From contig NZ_SADR02000004.1 in NCBI RefSeq assembly GCF_004010325.2, positions 124,001-188,000 of the forward strand: a stretch of 64,000 bases of DNA, in the 5' to 3' direction. The translations under genes and the position numbers were made by a program. Shown here in pieces: positions 10,669-19,351 of this stretch. Under the pieces are notes generated by a model. The model worked only from the letters and a program-made list of their open reading frames with translations, made no database searches and had not been told where the DNA came from. The DNA is from Mesorhizobium sp. M00.F.Ca.ET.216.01.1.1 (lineage in GTDB: Bacteria; Pseudomonadota; Alphaproteobacteria; Rhizobiales; Rhizobiaceae). The stretch's first letter is position 1. Every line of letters begins with the position of its first letter.

Positions 10669-11889
10669 TTATGCGGAATAGCGCTGGAAAATCAGCGTTG
10701 CGTTGGTGCCACCGAAGCCGAACGAATTGGACAAAACAGTGTCGATCCTGGCGTTGTCGATGCGCTCTCGTACGATTGGCATGCCCTCGAATTCCGGATC
10801 AAGTTGTTCGATATGGGCGCTCTCGCCGATGAAGCCGCCTTGCATCATCAGGATCGAGTAGATCGATTCCTGCACGCCGGCGGCGCCCAGCGAATGGCCG
10901 GTCAGCGATTTTGTCGAGGTGATGAAAGGCAATTTCTCGCCGAACACTTCGCGGATAGCGCCCATTTCCCGGGAGTCGCCGACCGGCGTCGAGGTGCCAT
11001 GCGTGTTGATGTAGTCGACCGGCGAAGAGATGCTCGCGAGCGCCTGCCGCATGCAGCGGATCGCGCCTTCGCCCGAGGGCGCCACCATGTCGTAGCCGTC
11101 GGAGGTCGCGCCATAGCCGACGATCTCGGCATAGATATTGGCGCCGCGCGCCTTGGCGTGCTCGAGCTCTTCAAGGACCAGCACACCGGCGCCGCCGGCG
11201 ATGACGAACCCGTCGCGATCGGCGTCATAGGCGCGCGAGGCGATCGATGCCTTGTCGTTGAACTTGGAGGACATGGCGCCCATGGCGTCGAACAAGTCCG
11301 ACATTGTCCAGTCGAGATCCTCGTGGCCGCCGGCAAAGACCATGTCCTGCTTGCCCCACTGGATCAGTTCGTAGCCATTGCCGATGCAATGGGCCGAGGT
11401 CGAGCAGGCCGAAGAGATCGAATAGTTGACGCCGTGGATCTTGAACCAGGTGGCGAGCGTTGCCGAAGCGGTCGACGACATCGCCTTCGGCACCGCGAAT
11501 GGACCGATGCGCTTGGGGCTGCCGTTCTTGAGCGTTATTTCCGCCGCCTCGACGATGGTTCGGGTGGATGGTCCGCCCGAGCCCATGATGATGCCCGTGC
11601 GCTCATTGGTGATGTCGTTCTCGCCAAGGCCGGCATCCGCGATTGCCTGCTCCATGGCGACATGGTTCCAGGCCGCGCCCTGCGACAGGAAACGCATCGC
11701 GCGCCGGTCTATCATGGCGGACGGGTCGAGCGTCGGCGCTCCCCAGACCTGGCAACGGAAGCCGTGCTCGGCGAAGGAATCCGAGAAGCTGATGCCGGAT
11801 TTGGCATCATGCAGCGAGGTCTGCACCTCATTGGCATTGTTGCCGATCGACGACACGATGCCGAGGCCTGTGACTACGACCCGTCTCAT
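10669..11889 (-). CDS. fabB: Beta-ketoacyl-ACP synthase I (FabB)
   Basis: Condensing enzyme that elongates cis-3-decenoyl-ACP from FabA, essential for unsaturated fatty acids. The product is 406 residues. The thiolase fold carries the Cys-His-His triad: Cys162 in [10 protein letters not shown], His in [10 protein letters not shown] and His in [10 protein letters not shown]. Its place between fabA and fabI supports FabB rather than FabF. The start [10 protein letters not shown] is unambiguous. Lies 31 bases downstream of fabA in the same operon. Confidence 0.94.
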   Translation of the reverse strand: MRRVVVTGLGIVSSIGNNANEVQTSLHDAKSGISFSDSFAEHGFRCQVWGAPTLDPSAMIDRRAMRFLSQGAAWNHVAMEQAIADAGLGENDITNERTGIIMGSGGPSTRTIVEAAEITLKNGSPKRIGPFAVPKAMSSTASATLATWFKIHGVNYSISSACSTSAHCIGNGYELIQWGKQDMVFAGGHEDLDWTMSDLFDAMGAMSSKFNDKASIASRAYDADRDGFVIAGGAGVLVLEELEHAKARGANIYAEIVGYGATSDGYDMVAPSGEGAIRCMRQALASISSPVDYINTHGTSTPVGDSREMGAIREVFGEKLPFITSTKSLTGHSLGAAGVQESIYSILMMQGGFIGESAHIEQLDPEFEGMPIVRERIDNARIDTVLSNSFGFGGTNATLIFQRYSA

Positions 11890-11920
11890 GGGCTGCTCCT
11901 TCCAGAGTGTCCGGTGACGA

Positions 11921-12439
11921 TCAGGCGACCGCCGATTGCTTTGACAGACCCACCTTGAGATCCGTTGCCGCGTATATGGGCTCGCCGTCCGCTTTCAGCC
12001 AGCCATCGGCGATGCCGAGCACCAGCCGCCCGCGCATCACGCGCTTGAAGTCCACGCCGTACTCCACCTTCTTGACCGAAGGCGTCACCATGCCCTTGAA
12101 CTTCACCTCGCCGGTCGAAAGCGCCATCCCCTTGCCCGGCTCACCGAGCCAGCCGAGGTAAAAGCCCGTCAACTGCCACATGGCGTCGAGGCCAAGGCAG
12201 CCGGGCATGATCGGATTGCCGATGAAATGGCAGGCGAAAAACCACAGGTCCGGCTTGATGTCGAATTCCGCGCGGATGAAGCCCTTGTCGAACGCGCCGC
12301 CGGTTTCGCTGATCTCGGTGATGCGGTCGAACATCAGCATCGGCGGATAGGGCAACTGGGCGTTTCCAGGTCCGAACAGCTCGCCGCGGGCGCAGGCAAG
12401 CAGTTCCTCGTAATCATAGCTGGACTTCGAACCCGCCAT
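11921..12439 (-). CDS. fabA: 3-hydroxydecanoyl-ACP dehydratase/isomerase FabA
   Basis: Hot-dog fold enzyme that dehydrates 3-hydroxydecanoyl-ACP and isomerises trans-2 to cis-3-decenoyl-ACP, the branch point of anaerobic unsaturated fatty-acid synthesis. The product is 172 residues from the ATG at 12439, identical in length to E. coli FabA. The active-site His71 ([11 protein letters not shown]) and Asp85 (LGLDAMWQL) fall at the expected positions. It heads the fabA-fabB-fabI operon and is divergent from irr across 243 bases that carry a palindrome. Confidence 0.96.
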   Translation of the reverse strand: MAGSKSSYDYEELLACARGELFGPGNAQLPYPPMLMFDRITEISETGGAFDKGFIRAEFDIKPDLWFFACHFIGNPIMPGCLGLDAMWQLTGFYLGWLGEPGKGMALSTGEVKFKGMVTPSVKKVEYGVDFKRVMRGRLVLGIADGWLKADGEPIYAATDLKVGLSKQSAVA

Positions 12440-12583
12440 CAATCTCGTCCCCGTAAATCGTCCCGGGCGGTAGGGCGCCCTTGTCGTTGGTTTCCTAACA
12501 CAATCCGTTTAAGGCCGGAAACCGGCGTTTGCGCTTAACCTGCCCGTCTGCCTGGGTCAATGCGCGCTATTGATCGTATTCGG

Positions 12584-12602
12584 CCGACAGAATATATGTC
12601 GG
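12584..12602. promoter_or_regulatory. Palindrome in the fabA-irr divergent region
   Basis: CCGACA (12584-12589) and TGTCGG (12597-12602) form a 6-bp inverted repeat around an AT-rich 7-base centre (GAATATA). It lies 81 bases before the irr start and about 145 bases before fabA. It could be an operator for either gene; it does not match an Irr ICE box that I recognise. Confidence 0.4.
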
Positions 12603-12682
12603 GGAGCGTCCAGCTTAGGCCGATATGCGTTTTTTGCCATTCTGGGCGCGTCTTGAGGCGGAACTGTGAGCTTCGACGAAAG

Positions 12683-13114
12683 ATGGATTTGGGCAGCCGG
12701 AAGGAAAATGTCGCTGTGGACAAGCGGGTTCGCGAGGCCGGCCTGAGGCCGACACGCCAGCGCATTGCGCTGGCCGACCTGCTTTTCGCCAAGGGCGACC
12801 GCCATCTTTCGGCCGAGGAACTGCATGAGGAGGCGATCGCCGCGGGCGTGCCGGTGTCGCTGGCCACCGTCTACAACGCCCTTCACCAGTTCACCCAGGC
12901 AGGTCTTCTGCGCATCCTGGCTGTCGAGGGCTCGAAGACCTATTTCGATACCAACACCTCCGACCACCATCATTTCTATATCGAAGGCGAAAACAGGATC
13001 TTCGATATCGCCAGCGGTCCGGTGACGGTTTCCAACCTGCCGGAGCCGCCGGAAGGCATGGAAGTCGCAAACGTCGACATCGTGGTGAGGCTGCGCCCGA
13101 AACGCCGCGCTTGA
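12683..13114 (+). CDS. irr: Iron response regulator Irr (Fur superfamily)
   Basis: Haem-responsive transcription factor that controls iron uptake and haem synthesis genes in Rhizobiales. The product is 143 residues from the ATG at 12683; an earlier in-frame ATG exists but the family starts near here. It has a winged-helix DNA-binding domain (REAGLRPTRQRIALADLL ... TVYNALHQF) then a dimer/metal domain with the HHH motif (SDHHHFYIEG) that binds haem. The N-terminal GCPWHD-type haem regulatory motif of Bradyrhizobium is absent, as in Rhizobium and Sinorhizobium. Divergent from the fab operon, a conserved rhizobial arrangement. Confidence 0.92.
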   Translation: MDLGSRKENVAVDKRVREAGLRPTRQRIALADLLFAKGDRHLSAEELHEEAIAAGVPVSLATVYNALHQFTQAGLLRILAVEGSKTYFDTNTSDHHHFYIEGENRIFDIASGPVTVSNLPEPPEGMEVANVDIVVRLRPKRRA

Positions 13115-13125
13115 TCGGCCCCTGC

Positions 13126-13485
13126 ATGAAATTCCTGGATCTGGCAATCCGACTCGAATGGGCCGCTGTTGCGGTGGCGGCTGTAGTCTTTTACGCAATG
13201 GCCGGTGTTTCCTGGTGGCTGTTCGCGTTGCTCATCCTGGCGCCGGACCTGTCAATGCTGGCCTATCTCGCGGGGCCGCGCGTCGGCGCCATCGCCTATA
13301 ACGCCCTGCACATGCTGATCTTCCCGCTGCTCCTGATGCTTGCCGGAAGCGTCTTCGGCGATGCAACGGCGACAGCGGTCGCGCTGATCTGGATCGCCCA
13401 CATCGCCGTTGATCGCGCCCTGGGTTATGGACTGAAGCTGTCGAGCAGTTTTCAGGACACCCACCTCGGCCGCATCGGCCGTTAG
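13126..13485 (+). CDS. DUF4260 family small membrane protein
   Basis: 119 residues from the ATG at 13126; a TTG overlapping the irr stop is an alternative. It is almost entirely hydrophobic, with three to four membrane helices. The DUF4260 pattern is visible: an LEWAAVAVAA N-terminal helix, APDLSMLAYLAGPRVGA in the middle, and a C-terminal AHIAVDRALGYGLK segment ahead of FQDTHLG. Function is unknown; family membership is from recognised sequence pattern. Placed 11 bases after irr, so it may be co-transcribed with it. Confidence 0.78.
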   Translation: MKFLDLAIRLEWAAVAVAAVVFYAMAGVSWWLFALLILAPDLSMLAYLAGPRVGAIAYNALHMLIFPLLLMLAGSVFGDATATAVALIWIAHIAVDRALGYGLKLSSSFQDTHLGRIGR

Positions 13486-13500
13486 TGGTCAAACAAGAGC

Positions 13501-14064
13501 TCAGTTCTTGACCCGTTCGCCCGGATAGGCGCCCCAGACCAGAGGCTGGGCGAGCCAGCCGGTATGGCCGTCGAAGGTCATTTCGCACCATTGCCCGTCG
13601 CAGGACTTGATCGTGCCCATGACCCCCGGCTCGACGATGGCAATCACGCTCGCATCCTTGTCCGGATCGTCGAGAAGGTTGATTCGGCCGCCCTTGCCGC
13701 GCTGCCATGGGGCAACGATCGCCGTGCGGCGGCCTGAAAGCAGCGACTGGTTGATCCAGCCTTCGGAGCCGTCGGCATCACGTACGCGGCGCCAGGTGTC
13801 GAATTCCTGGACAATTTCCATCGGCAGCCCGGCCTTCATGTACATCCAGTCGACGGAGTAGTTGACCCCTGGTCCGACGCGGGAATTGACGCGGCCCGAT
13901 TTCAGGCTGACGAAACGCGGCAGCGGCAGGCCGCTCGGCCCGAGCGTGACATGCTGCGCCGGTGCCGCCGCACTTTGCGCCGCTGCTTGCGGGGAATAAA
14001 GGAGAGCGCCGACAAGTGCTGCGCTGAGGGTCAGGCGAAGCGACGCGAAACCAGACACTTTCAT
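13501..14064 (-). CDS. Exported protein with two bacterial SH3 domains
   Basis: 187 residues with an N-terminal signal peptide (LRLTLSAALVGALLYSPQAAAQ). Two bacterial SH3 (SH3b) repeats follow: about 48-105 (RVNSRVGPGVNYSVDW ... GWINQSLLSG) and about 120-180 (GTIKSCDGQWCEM ... GWLAQPL). Such proteins bind cell-wall or peptide ligands in the periplasm. The start chosen is the ATG just after AAAGGA, because the frame upstream is not protein-like and the signal peptide begins here. Convergent with the DUF4260 gene and divergent from the dehydrogenase gene. No specific pathway can be named. Confidence 0.83.
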   Translation of the reverse strand: MKVSGFASLRLTLSAALVGALLYSPQAAAQSAAAPAQHVTLGPSGLPLPRFVSLKSGRVNSRVGPGVNYSVDWMYMKAGLPMEIVQEFDTWRRVRDADGSEGWINQSLLSGRRTAIVAPWQRGKGGRINLLDDPDKDASVIAIVEPGVMGTIKSCDGQWCEMTFDGHTGWLAQPLVWGAYPGERVKN

Positions 14065-14214
14065 TTCCTTTCGGCGCTTGCCCGTCGGCACCGCGCCCCT
14101 TTTTCTTTGTCTTCGGCGGCACCGCTTGTTACAGAGTGAGTGGCACCGCGACCGGCGTCCAGTTTCGCCTGTCTTGGTTAAAGAGGTCTCAACGAGCTCG
14201 GATACGAGGAAACA

Positions 14215-15216
14215 ATGGCAGGCAAAAAAAGGCCTCTCGTCGTCATCACGCGCAAGCTGCCCGATCTGGTCGAGACCCGCATGCGCGAACTGTTCGATGC
14301 CCGGCTGAATGTCGAGGACAGGCCGATGACGCAGCCCGAACTGGTCGCGGCGGTCAAGGAAGCCGACGTTCTGGTGCCGACCATCACCGACCACATCGAC
14401 GCGGCGCTGATCGCCCAGGCCGGAGACAACTTCAAGCTGATCGCCAATTTCGGCAATGGCGTCGACAAGATCGACGTGGCTGCGGCCGCGAAGAAGGGCA
14501 TCACCGTCACCAACACGCCGAACGTGCTGACCGAGGATACTGCCGACATGACCATGGCGCTGATGCTGGCGGTGCCGCGGCGTCTGGCGGAAGGCGCCAA
14601 TGTGCTGACTGGCGACAAGAAATGGGCCGGCTGGTCGCCGACCTGGATGCTCGGCCGGCGTATCTGGGGCAAACGGCTCGGCATCGTCGGCATGGGCCGC
14701 ATAGGCACTGCCGTCGCCAGGCGGGCTAAGGCCTTTGGTCTTTCGATCCACTACCATAATCGCCACCGTGTGCTGCCGGCGGTCGAGGATGAGCTGGAAG
14801 CGACTTATTGGGAGAGCCTCGACCAGATGCTGGCCCGCATGGACATCATCTCGGTCAACTGCCCGTCGACACCGGCAACCTTCCATTTGCTGTCAGCGCG
14901 GCGACTGGCGCTGATGCAGCCGTCCGCCTACATCGTCAACACGGCGCGCGGCGACATCATCGACGAGGATTCGCTGGTCAAGCTCATCCAGGACGGCAAG
15001 ATCGCCGGCGCCGCCCTCGACGTCTACGAGCACGAGCCGGCGCTGAACAGCAAATTGCTGAAGCTTGCCCACAAGGGCAAGGTCGTGCTGTTGCCGCATA
15101 TGGGTTCGGCAACGCTCGAAGGTCGCATCGACATGGGCGAGAAGGTGATCATCAACATCCGCGCCTTCTTCGATGGCCATCGCCCGCCGGATCGCGTGCT
15201 GCCGCTACGGACGTAG
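14215..15216 (+). CDS. D-2-hydroxyacid dehydrogenase, glyoxylate/hydroxypyruvate reductase type
   Basis: NAD(P)H-dependent reductase of 2-oxoacids, most likely glyoxylate or hydroxypyruvate. The product is 333 residues. The Rossmann motif GIVGMGRIGTAVA lies at about 161-173. The catalytic Arg is in NTARGDIID, the Glu in the following helix region (YEHEP) and the His in LLPHMGSAT. The ending FFDGHRPPDRVL is typical of GyaR/GhrB-like alphaproteobacterial proteins. Preceded by a long leader with AGGAAACA next to the ATG. Substrate is inferred from family only. Confidence 0.87.
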   Translation: MAGKKRPLVVITRKLPDLVETRMRELFDARLNVEDRPMTQPELVAAVKEADVLVPTITDHIDAALIAQAGDNFKLIANFGNGVDKIDVAAAAKKGITVTNTPNVLTEDTADMTMALMLAVPRRLAEGANVLTGDKKWAGWSPTWMLGRRIWGKRLGIVGMGRIGTAVARRAKAFGLSIHYHNRHRVLPAVEDELEATYWESLDQMLARMDIISVNCPSTPATFHLLSARRLALMQPSAYIVNTARGDIIDEDSLVKLIQDGKIAGAALDVYEHEPALNSKLLKLAHKGKVVLLPHMGSATLEGRIDMGEKVIINIRAFFDGHRPPDRVLPLRT

Positions 15217-15231
15217 TTAGTCGTCAGTTGC

Positions 15232-15645
15232 TCAGGCGGCGATTGTCAGGGCGCCGTCATCCGCTACGTTGACGATGGTCCCGCGATAGCTCGCAAAAAC
15301 ATCACGTCCGAGCCTGAGCGCCATCGGTGTCTCCCAGCCCATTTCCCTGGCGACGATCAGCCCGAGCAGCAGGATCGCATCCGGCTCATCCAGCACGAGC
15401 GCCGCCGGCGCGTGACCGTTGCGGACGAGTTCGAGCAGCACTGCGGACGCCGAGGATGAGCCGATCGTGCCTGGCAGGAACAGCACACGCCCGGAAAGGT
15501 TTTCGCCGTGTTGCGGATGCCGGACATCGGCGATGCGGCCCGTCTTCGGGTCGACGCCGCCCCAGAAGCTGATCGGCGCGGTCAGCACCAGCGCCTCGCC
15601 TTCGCTGCCTCTGCCGGGCACCAGGATTTCGGGAGCGGCGCTCAT
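15232..15645 (-). CDS. Aconitase X small (swivel, DUF126) subunit
   Basis: 137-residue swivelling domain of the aconitase superfamily. In the two-subunit AcnX enzymes it closes the active site of the DUF521 partner. Visible family segments are GEALVLTAPISFWGGVDPKTG, LFLPGTIGSSSASAVLLE and the LDEPDAILLLG stretch, where the conserved Ser lies in GSSSAS. Its start overlaps the large-subunit stop by four bases, so the pair is translationally coupled. In other bacteria such pairs include cis-3-hydroxy-L-proline dehydratase; which substrate applies here is not shown by context. Confidence 0.85.
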   Translation of the reverse strand: MSAAPEILVPGRGSEGEALVLTAPISFWGGVDPKTGRIADVRHPQHGENLSGRVLFLPGTIGSSSASAVLLELVRNGHAPAALVLDEPDAILLLGLIVAREMGWETPMALRLGRDVFASYRGTIVNVADDGALTIAA

Positions 15646-16895
15646 GCCGCAATATCTGTAAAGCTTGGCTTACCAAGTACAGCGCTTTCCACGCAGTCGG
15701 CTAGTGATCCGTAGAGCACGGAATAGCCGGTATTGCCTGGCGCGTAATGGGCGAATTTCCCGGAGTTCGTCATCAGGACGCCGCCGGCAAGCTCCGGCAG
15801 GATCGGCGTCACAACCACGCAGGTGTCAGCAACGATGACGACGCCGGTTGCTTCCAGCGCCTTTCGTCGGCCGCTCTGTTCGAGGCCCGCAAGCACATGG
15901 CGTCCGGTGCAGGCGTAGATCGGCACGCCGAGCCGCCGCCCGGCAATCAGCCGCTCCAGCGTGTCGAACTCGGCTGGCGACAGATGCGGGCTGCCGATCG
16001 CAACCGCATCGATGACTTTTGGCGCGGCTGCCGTCGAAAGACCGGCGCGAGCCGATGCGATCATCTCAGGCGAGACGCGGGTGACCGCCTCCGGCGCGGC
16101 GCCGGCCAGAACGGTCTCGGCGTCGGGCGCCTCACGCGTTACGCCCGCAATATGGAACAGGCCGACCGCTCCCGACGATGCTGCCGCGGCACCGAAGGCC
16201 TTCAGCGCATCCTCGCCGGGATGGCGTGGCATGCCGGTGACCACGCCGACCGCGTTGCCGACCTCGCGGCCATAAAGACTGCCCAGCACCGGCCATGCGA
16301 TCTCGGAAGCAAGAAATGGTGCGGAGAGCCCGGAGACATCGAACACCAGGCGCGCCCGACGGTTCTCGGCGCGATGCAAGCCGTAGTCCGGCGCGCGGCC
16401 GGTGACGGCGCAAGCGATGTCGAGGAAATCGCCATAGCGGTTGGTGCGCGCGCCCAGCACCGAATTGCAGAACACCACGGCGTTGGATTCGCCCCAGGCG
16501 ACATCGCTTCCTTGATCGGGCCGGTGGCCGGCCTGATAGGGCGCGCAGGTCCAGCTCTGTTCGCAGCCAAGCTTGCGATAGGCCTCCATCATCCGCCGCG
16601 CCATGCCGCGCGCCGGCTCCTCGAGGCGGATGCGCGAGCAGCCCATGAGGTCGAGCGCCCCGACATTGAGCGTCGAGCGCACTGCGACCTGGGCGCCGCC
16701 CTCGACCAGTCTCTCGGCAAAGAGCGTACCGGAATCGCCGTGGTAGAGCCCTCCGTCGATATGTGCCGAGGCGATCGGGATCAGCCGCGGCGCGCCAAGC
16801 AGGCGGGCGCTTTCGGCGACAATGCGCATCGCCATCGCAGGACCATCTCGGCCGGAGGCGATAGCACGTTCCTCGGGACTGAGGGCGAGACTCAC
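15642..16895 (-). CDS. Aconitase X catalytic (DUF521) subunit
   Basis: 417 residues. Hydro-lyase of the aconitase superfamily, best-known function cis-3-hydroxy-L-proline dehydratase (AcnX type II), with mevalonate 5-phosphate dehydratase in archaea. The signature ESNAVVFCNSVLGARTNRYG is present around residues 128-147, together with the Cys-rich segment before it (GCEQSWTCAPYQ) that supplies cluster ligands. Overlaps the small subunit gene by four bases at one end and the GNAT gene by four at the other, giving a tight three-gene unit. No proline racemase or hydroxyproline transporter gene is nearby, so the substrate is open. Confidence 0.85.
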   Translation of the reverse strand: MSLALSPEERAIASGRDGPAMAMRIVAESARLLGAPRLIPIASAHIDGGLYHGDSGTLFAERLVEGGAQVAVRSTLNVGALDLMGCSRIRLEEPARGMARRMMEAYRKLGCEQSWTCAPYQAGHRPDQGSDVAWGESNAVVFCNSVLGARTNRYGDFLDIACAVTGRAPDYGLHRAENRRARLVFDVSGLSAPFLASEIAWPVLGSLYGREVGNAVGVVTGMPRHPGEDALKAFGAAAASSGAVGLFHIAGVTREAPDAETVLAGAAPEAVTRVSPEMIASARAGLSTAAAPKVIDAVAIGSPHLSPAEFDTLERLIAGRRLGVPIYACTGRHVLAGLEQSGRRKALEATGVVIVADTCVVVTPILPELAGGVLMTNSGKFAHYAPGNTGYSVLYGSLADCVESAVLGKPSFTDIAA

Positions 16896-17380
16896 GAAAG
16901 CACCTTGCGCATGGTGATCGAGGTCGGCCGGTCATAGCCCTTGTGCGCTGTCCGTTCGGCTTCGCGAAAGCCGAGACGGGCAAAGGCCGCATGATTTCCG
17001 GTCAGTTCGATCCGCATCTGAAGTTCGATGGCGGCCTTGTTGCGGCTGTGGGCCGAATTTTCGGTAGCCCACATGAGCCGCCTGCCGATGCCTTGCCCCT
17101 GAAAGTCCGGTTCAACGGCAAGCTTTCCGACATAGAGGTCGTCAGCCCTCTCCAGGACGAAAACGCAGCCGACTATGCGGCCATCCTTCATTGCCAGGAA
17201 TCCGGTTTCTTGCCGGGCCTTGTCCCTGAGGCTTTCGACGGTGAGAAGATGCGCCGAGGACGGCGGGTCGATGATGCCGTCCATCGAGGCAAAGGCGCGC
17301 CTGATCAGCGCCAGCACATCGTCCCAGCGCTCGAAATCGAGCGGAAGCTGCATGATGGAAACACCCGTGGACTGGTTCAT
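16892..17380 (-). CDS. GNAT-family N-acetyltransferase
   Basis: 162 residues from the ATG at 17380; an earlier in-frame ATG would run back into moeB. The acetyl-CoA pyrophosphate loop reads FQGQGIGRRLM, matching R/Q-x-x-G-x-G/A, preceded by the beta-4 strand VGKLAVEP. The substrate cannot be read from sequence. Sits four bases after the MoeB-like gene and overlaps the aconitase X gene by four, so it is co-transcribed with both. Confidence 0.83.
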   Translation of the reverse strand: MNQSTGVSIMQLPLDFERWDDVLALIRRAFASMDGIIDPPSSAHLLTVESLRDKARQETGFLAMKDGRIVGCVFVLERADDLYVGKLAVEPDFQGQGIGRRLMWATENSAHSRNKAAIELQMRIELTGNHAAFARLGFREAERTAHKGYDRPTSITMRKVLS

Positions 17381-17384
17381 GAGT

Positions 17385-18134
17385 TCAGTTTCTCTTGTAG
17401 CGGATGATGTCGAAGCGAGCGGCCAGCGCATCATAGAGCAGCAATCGGCCGATGAGCGGTTCGCCGATGCCGGTGATCAGCTTGATGGTCTCCATCGCCT
17501 GCAGCGTGCCGATGACACCGGTGATCGCGCCGACAATGCCGGCGACGGCGCAGGACGGCACCAGTCCCGGCGGTGGCGCCTCGGGAAAGAGATCTCGATA
17601 GCTCGGGTTCGGCTTGCCGTCAGCGCCGGTTTCGAACGGCTTCAGCACCGTTACAGAACCGTCGAAGCGGCCGACGGCCGCGTGCACGAGCGGCCGCTTT
17701 CCCGCGGCGCAGGCATCGGCGACCGCATAGCGTGTCTCGAAATTGTCGGAGCCATCGACGACGATGTCATAGCAGGTAATGAGGGCAGGGGCGTTGTCTG
17801 CCGTCAGCCTGAACTTGTGCAGTTCCACGGCAACATTGGGATTGATGCGCGCGATCGCGTCCCTGGCGCTGTCGGTTTTCGCCATGCCGACAGTATCGGT
17901 GCCGTGGATCACCTGCCTTTGCAGGTTGGACAGCGAGACGTTGTCGTCGTCGACGATGCCGAGCGTGCCGACGCCAGCGGCGGCGAGATATTCGAGCACA
18001 GGCGCTCCAAGTCCGCCGGCGCCGATGATCAGGACCCGCGCGCGCTTCAGTCTCTGCTGGCCGGCGCCGCCGATTTCAGGCAGCACGATGTGGCGGGCAT
18101 AGCGCTCGAGCTCTTCGTCGGTGAGAGTGGTCAT
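17385..18134 (-). CDS. moeB: MoeB/ThiF-family adenylyltransferase lacking zinc CxxC pairs
   Basis: E1-like enzyme that adenylates the C-terminal Gly-Gly of a MoaD or ThiS type sulfur carrier. The product is 249 residues, without a rhodanese domain. Seen: ATP-binding GAGGLGAPVLEYLA, DDDNVSLSNLQRQ, the Mg-binding Asp in DGSDNFETR, and the cysteine in PSCAVAGIVGA at the position of the ThiF/MoeB catalytic-loop Cys. The two CxxC zinc pairs of E. coli MoeB are missing. The start ATG at 18134 begins MTTLTDEELERYARHI, the family consensus. MoeB rather than ThiF is a judgement; no moa or thi genes adjoin. Confidence 0.82.
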   Translation of the reverse strand: MTTLTDEELERYARHIVLPEIGGAGQQRLKRARVLIIGAGGLGAPVLEYLAAAGVGTLGIVDDDNVSLSNLQRQVIHGTDTVGMAKTDSARDAIARINPNVAVELHKFRLTADNAPALITCYDIVVDGSDNFETRYAVADACAAGKRPLVHAAVGRFDGSVTVLKPFETGADGKPNPSYRDLFPEAPPPGLVPSCAVAGIVGAITGVIGTLQAMETIKLITGIGEPLIGRLLLYDALAARFDIIRYKRN

Positions 18135-18166
18135 CGGGTGAACCTTATAGCGGCTCAAAAGCCTTG

Positions 18167-19327
18167 TCAGGGGTCTTCGGTTGGCCCAACCGTACCGTGA
18201 TCGACCGTCAGGAACTGCGCGCGTCCCCGGAGACTGGAGAACAGCGCCGCATCGGTTCCAGTCATGAACGCTTGACAGTTCAGTTCCTCCAGGATGGAGA
18301 ACAACGCAGCGCGCCGGCCGCTGTCGAGGTGCGCAGCGATCTCGTCGAGCAGCAGGATCGGCGTCATGCCGCACATCTCGCCAGTCAGCCTGGCATGTGA
18401 CAGGACGATGCCGACCAGCAGCGCCTTCTGCTCTCCGGTCGAGCAAAGTTCAGCCGGCATTGCCTTGGGCCGGTGCTGCACCAGGAGATCCGAACGGTGC
18501 GGGCCCTCCAGCGTGCGTCCGGCGGCGCGGTCGCGGTCGCGGCCATCGGCAAGCGCGCGGCGGAAACGTTCCTCGACATCGACCGCCGGCAAGCTGGCGA
18601 CTTCGGCTTCCAGTTCGCCTGACAGGCTGATGTCGGCTTGCGGAAACGGACCGCTGCCGGGCAGCCTGTCGATCATCGCCGCGAGCAGGCGCACCAGTTC
18701 GGCACGTGCTGCGGCAATCGCCACGCCTGTTTCCGCCATCTGCGTCTCGATGGCATCGAACCAAGCCCCGTCGCGTGACCCTTCGACAAGCAGCCGGTTG
18801 CGTCCGCGCATCGCCTTTTCATAGTCGAGCGCGCGCTGGCCGTGGCCGGGATCGATCGCCAGCACCAGCCGGTCGAGAAAGCGGCGGCGGTCGGCGGCTG
18901 GCCCAGGAAACAGGCCGTCCATCGCCGGCGTCAGCCAGACGACTCTGAGCCATTCCAGCATATCCTCGGCCGACCGCGCCGCCGCACCGTTGATCCGTAC
19001 CCGCCTGCCACCCTCGCCGGCGGCCTCGCCACCCGCAATGCCAGTGCCGATTTCGACCTGGCCGTCCGGCCCCTCGATCCGGGCGTGCAGTGCAAAGCCG
19101 CCGTCACCGCCTTCGCGCGCCACGTCGGCATAGGGCGCGCGGCGCAGGCCGCGACCGGGCGTCAGCAGGGAAATTGCCTCCAGGAGGTTGGTCTTGCCGG
19201 CGCCGTTGTCGCCGGAGAGGACCACCCCGCCAGGGTCAAGGTCGATCGACAGCCCCGCATAGTTACGGAAATTCGTAAGTGTAAGCTTACTTATGTAGGT
19301 TTGTTGCTGATTTGCAGCTGCGGTCAC
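18167..19327 (-). CDS. recF: DNA replication and repair protein RecF
   Basis: SMC-like ATPase that loads RecA at gaps with RecO and RecR. The product is 386 residues, with a GTG start at 19327. The Walker A is GDNGAGKTNLLEAI at about residue 40. The ABC signature region (STGEQKALLVGIVL) is near residue 300 and the Walker B (PILLLDEIAAHLD) near 330. TNFRNYAGLSIDL is the standard N-terminus. It lies 24 bases downstream of dnaN on the same strand, the ancestral dnaA-dnaN-recF order. Confidence 0.94.
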   Translation of the reverse strand: MTAAANQQQTYISKLTLTNFRNYAGLSIDLDPGGVVLSGDNGAGKTNLLEAISLLTPGRGLRRAPYADVAREGGDGGFALHARIEGPDGQVEIGTGIAGGEAAGEGGRRVRINGAAARSAEDMLEWLRVVWLTPAMDGLFPGPAADRRRFLDRLVLAIDPGHGQRALDYEKAMRGRNRLLVEGSRDGAWFDAIETQMAETGVAIAAARAELVRLLAAMIDRLPGSGPFPQADISLSGELEAEVASLPAVDVEERFRRALADGRDRDRAAGRTLEGPHRSDLLVQHRPKAMPAELCSTGEQKALLVGIVLSHARLTGEMCGMTPILLLDEIAAHLDSGRRAALFSILEELNCQAFMTGTDAALFSSLRGRAQFLTVDHGTVGPTEDP

Positions 19328-19351
19328 GACAGCATTGGCCTCGTTCGAGGC

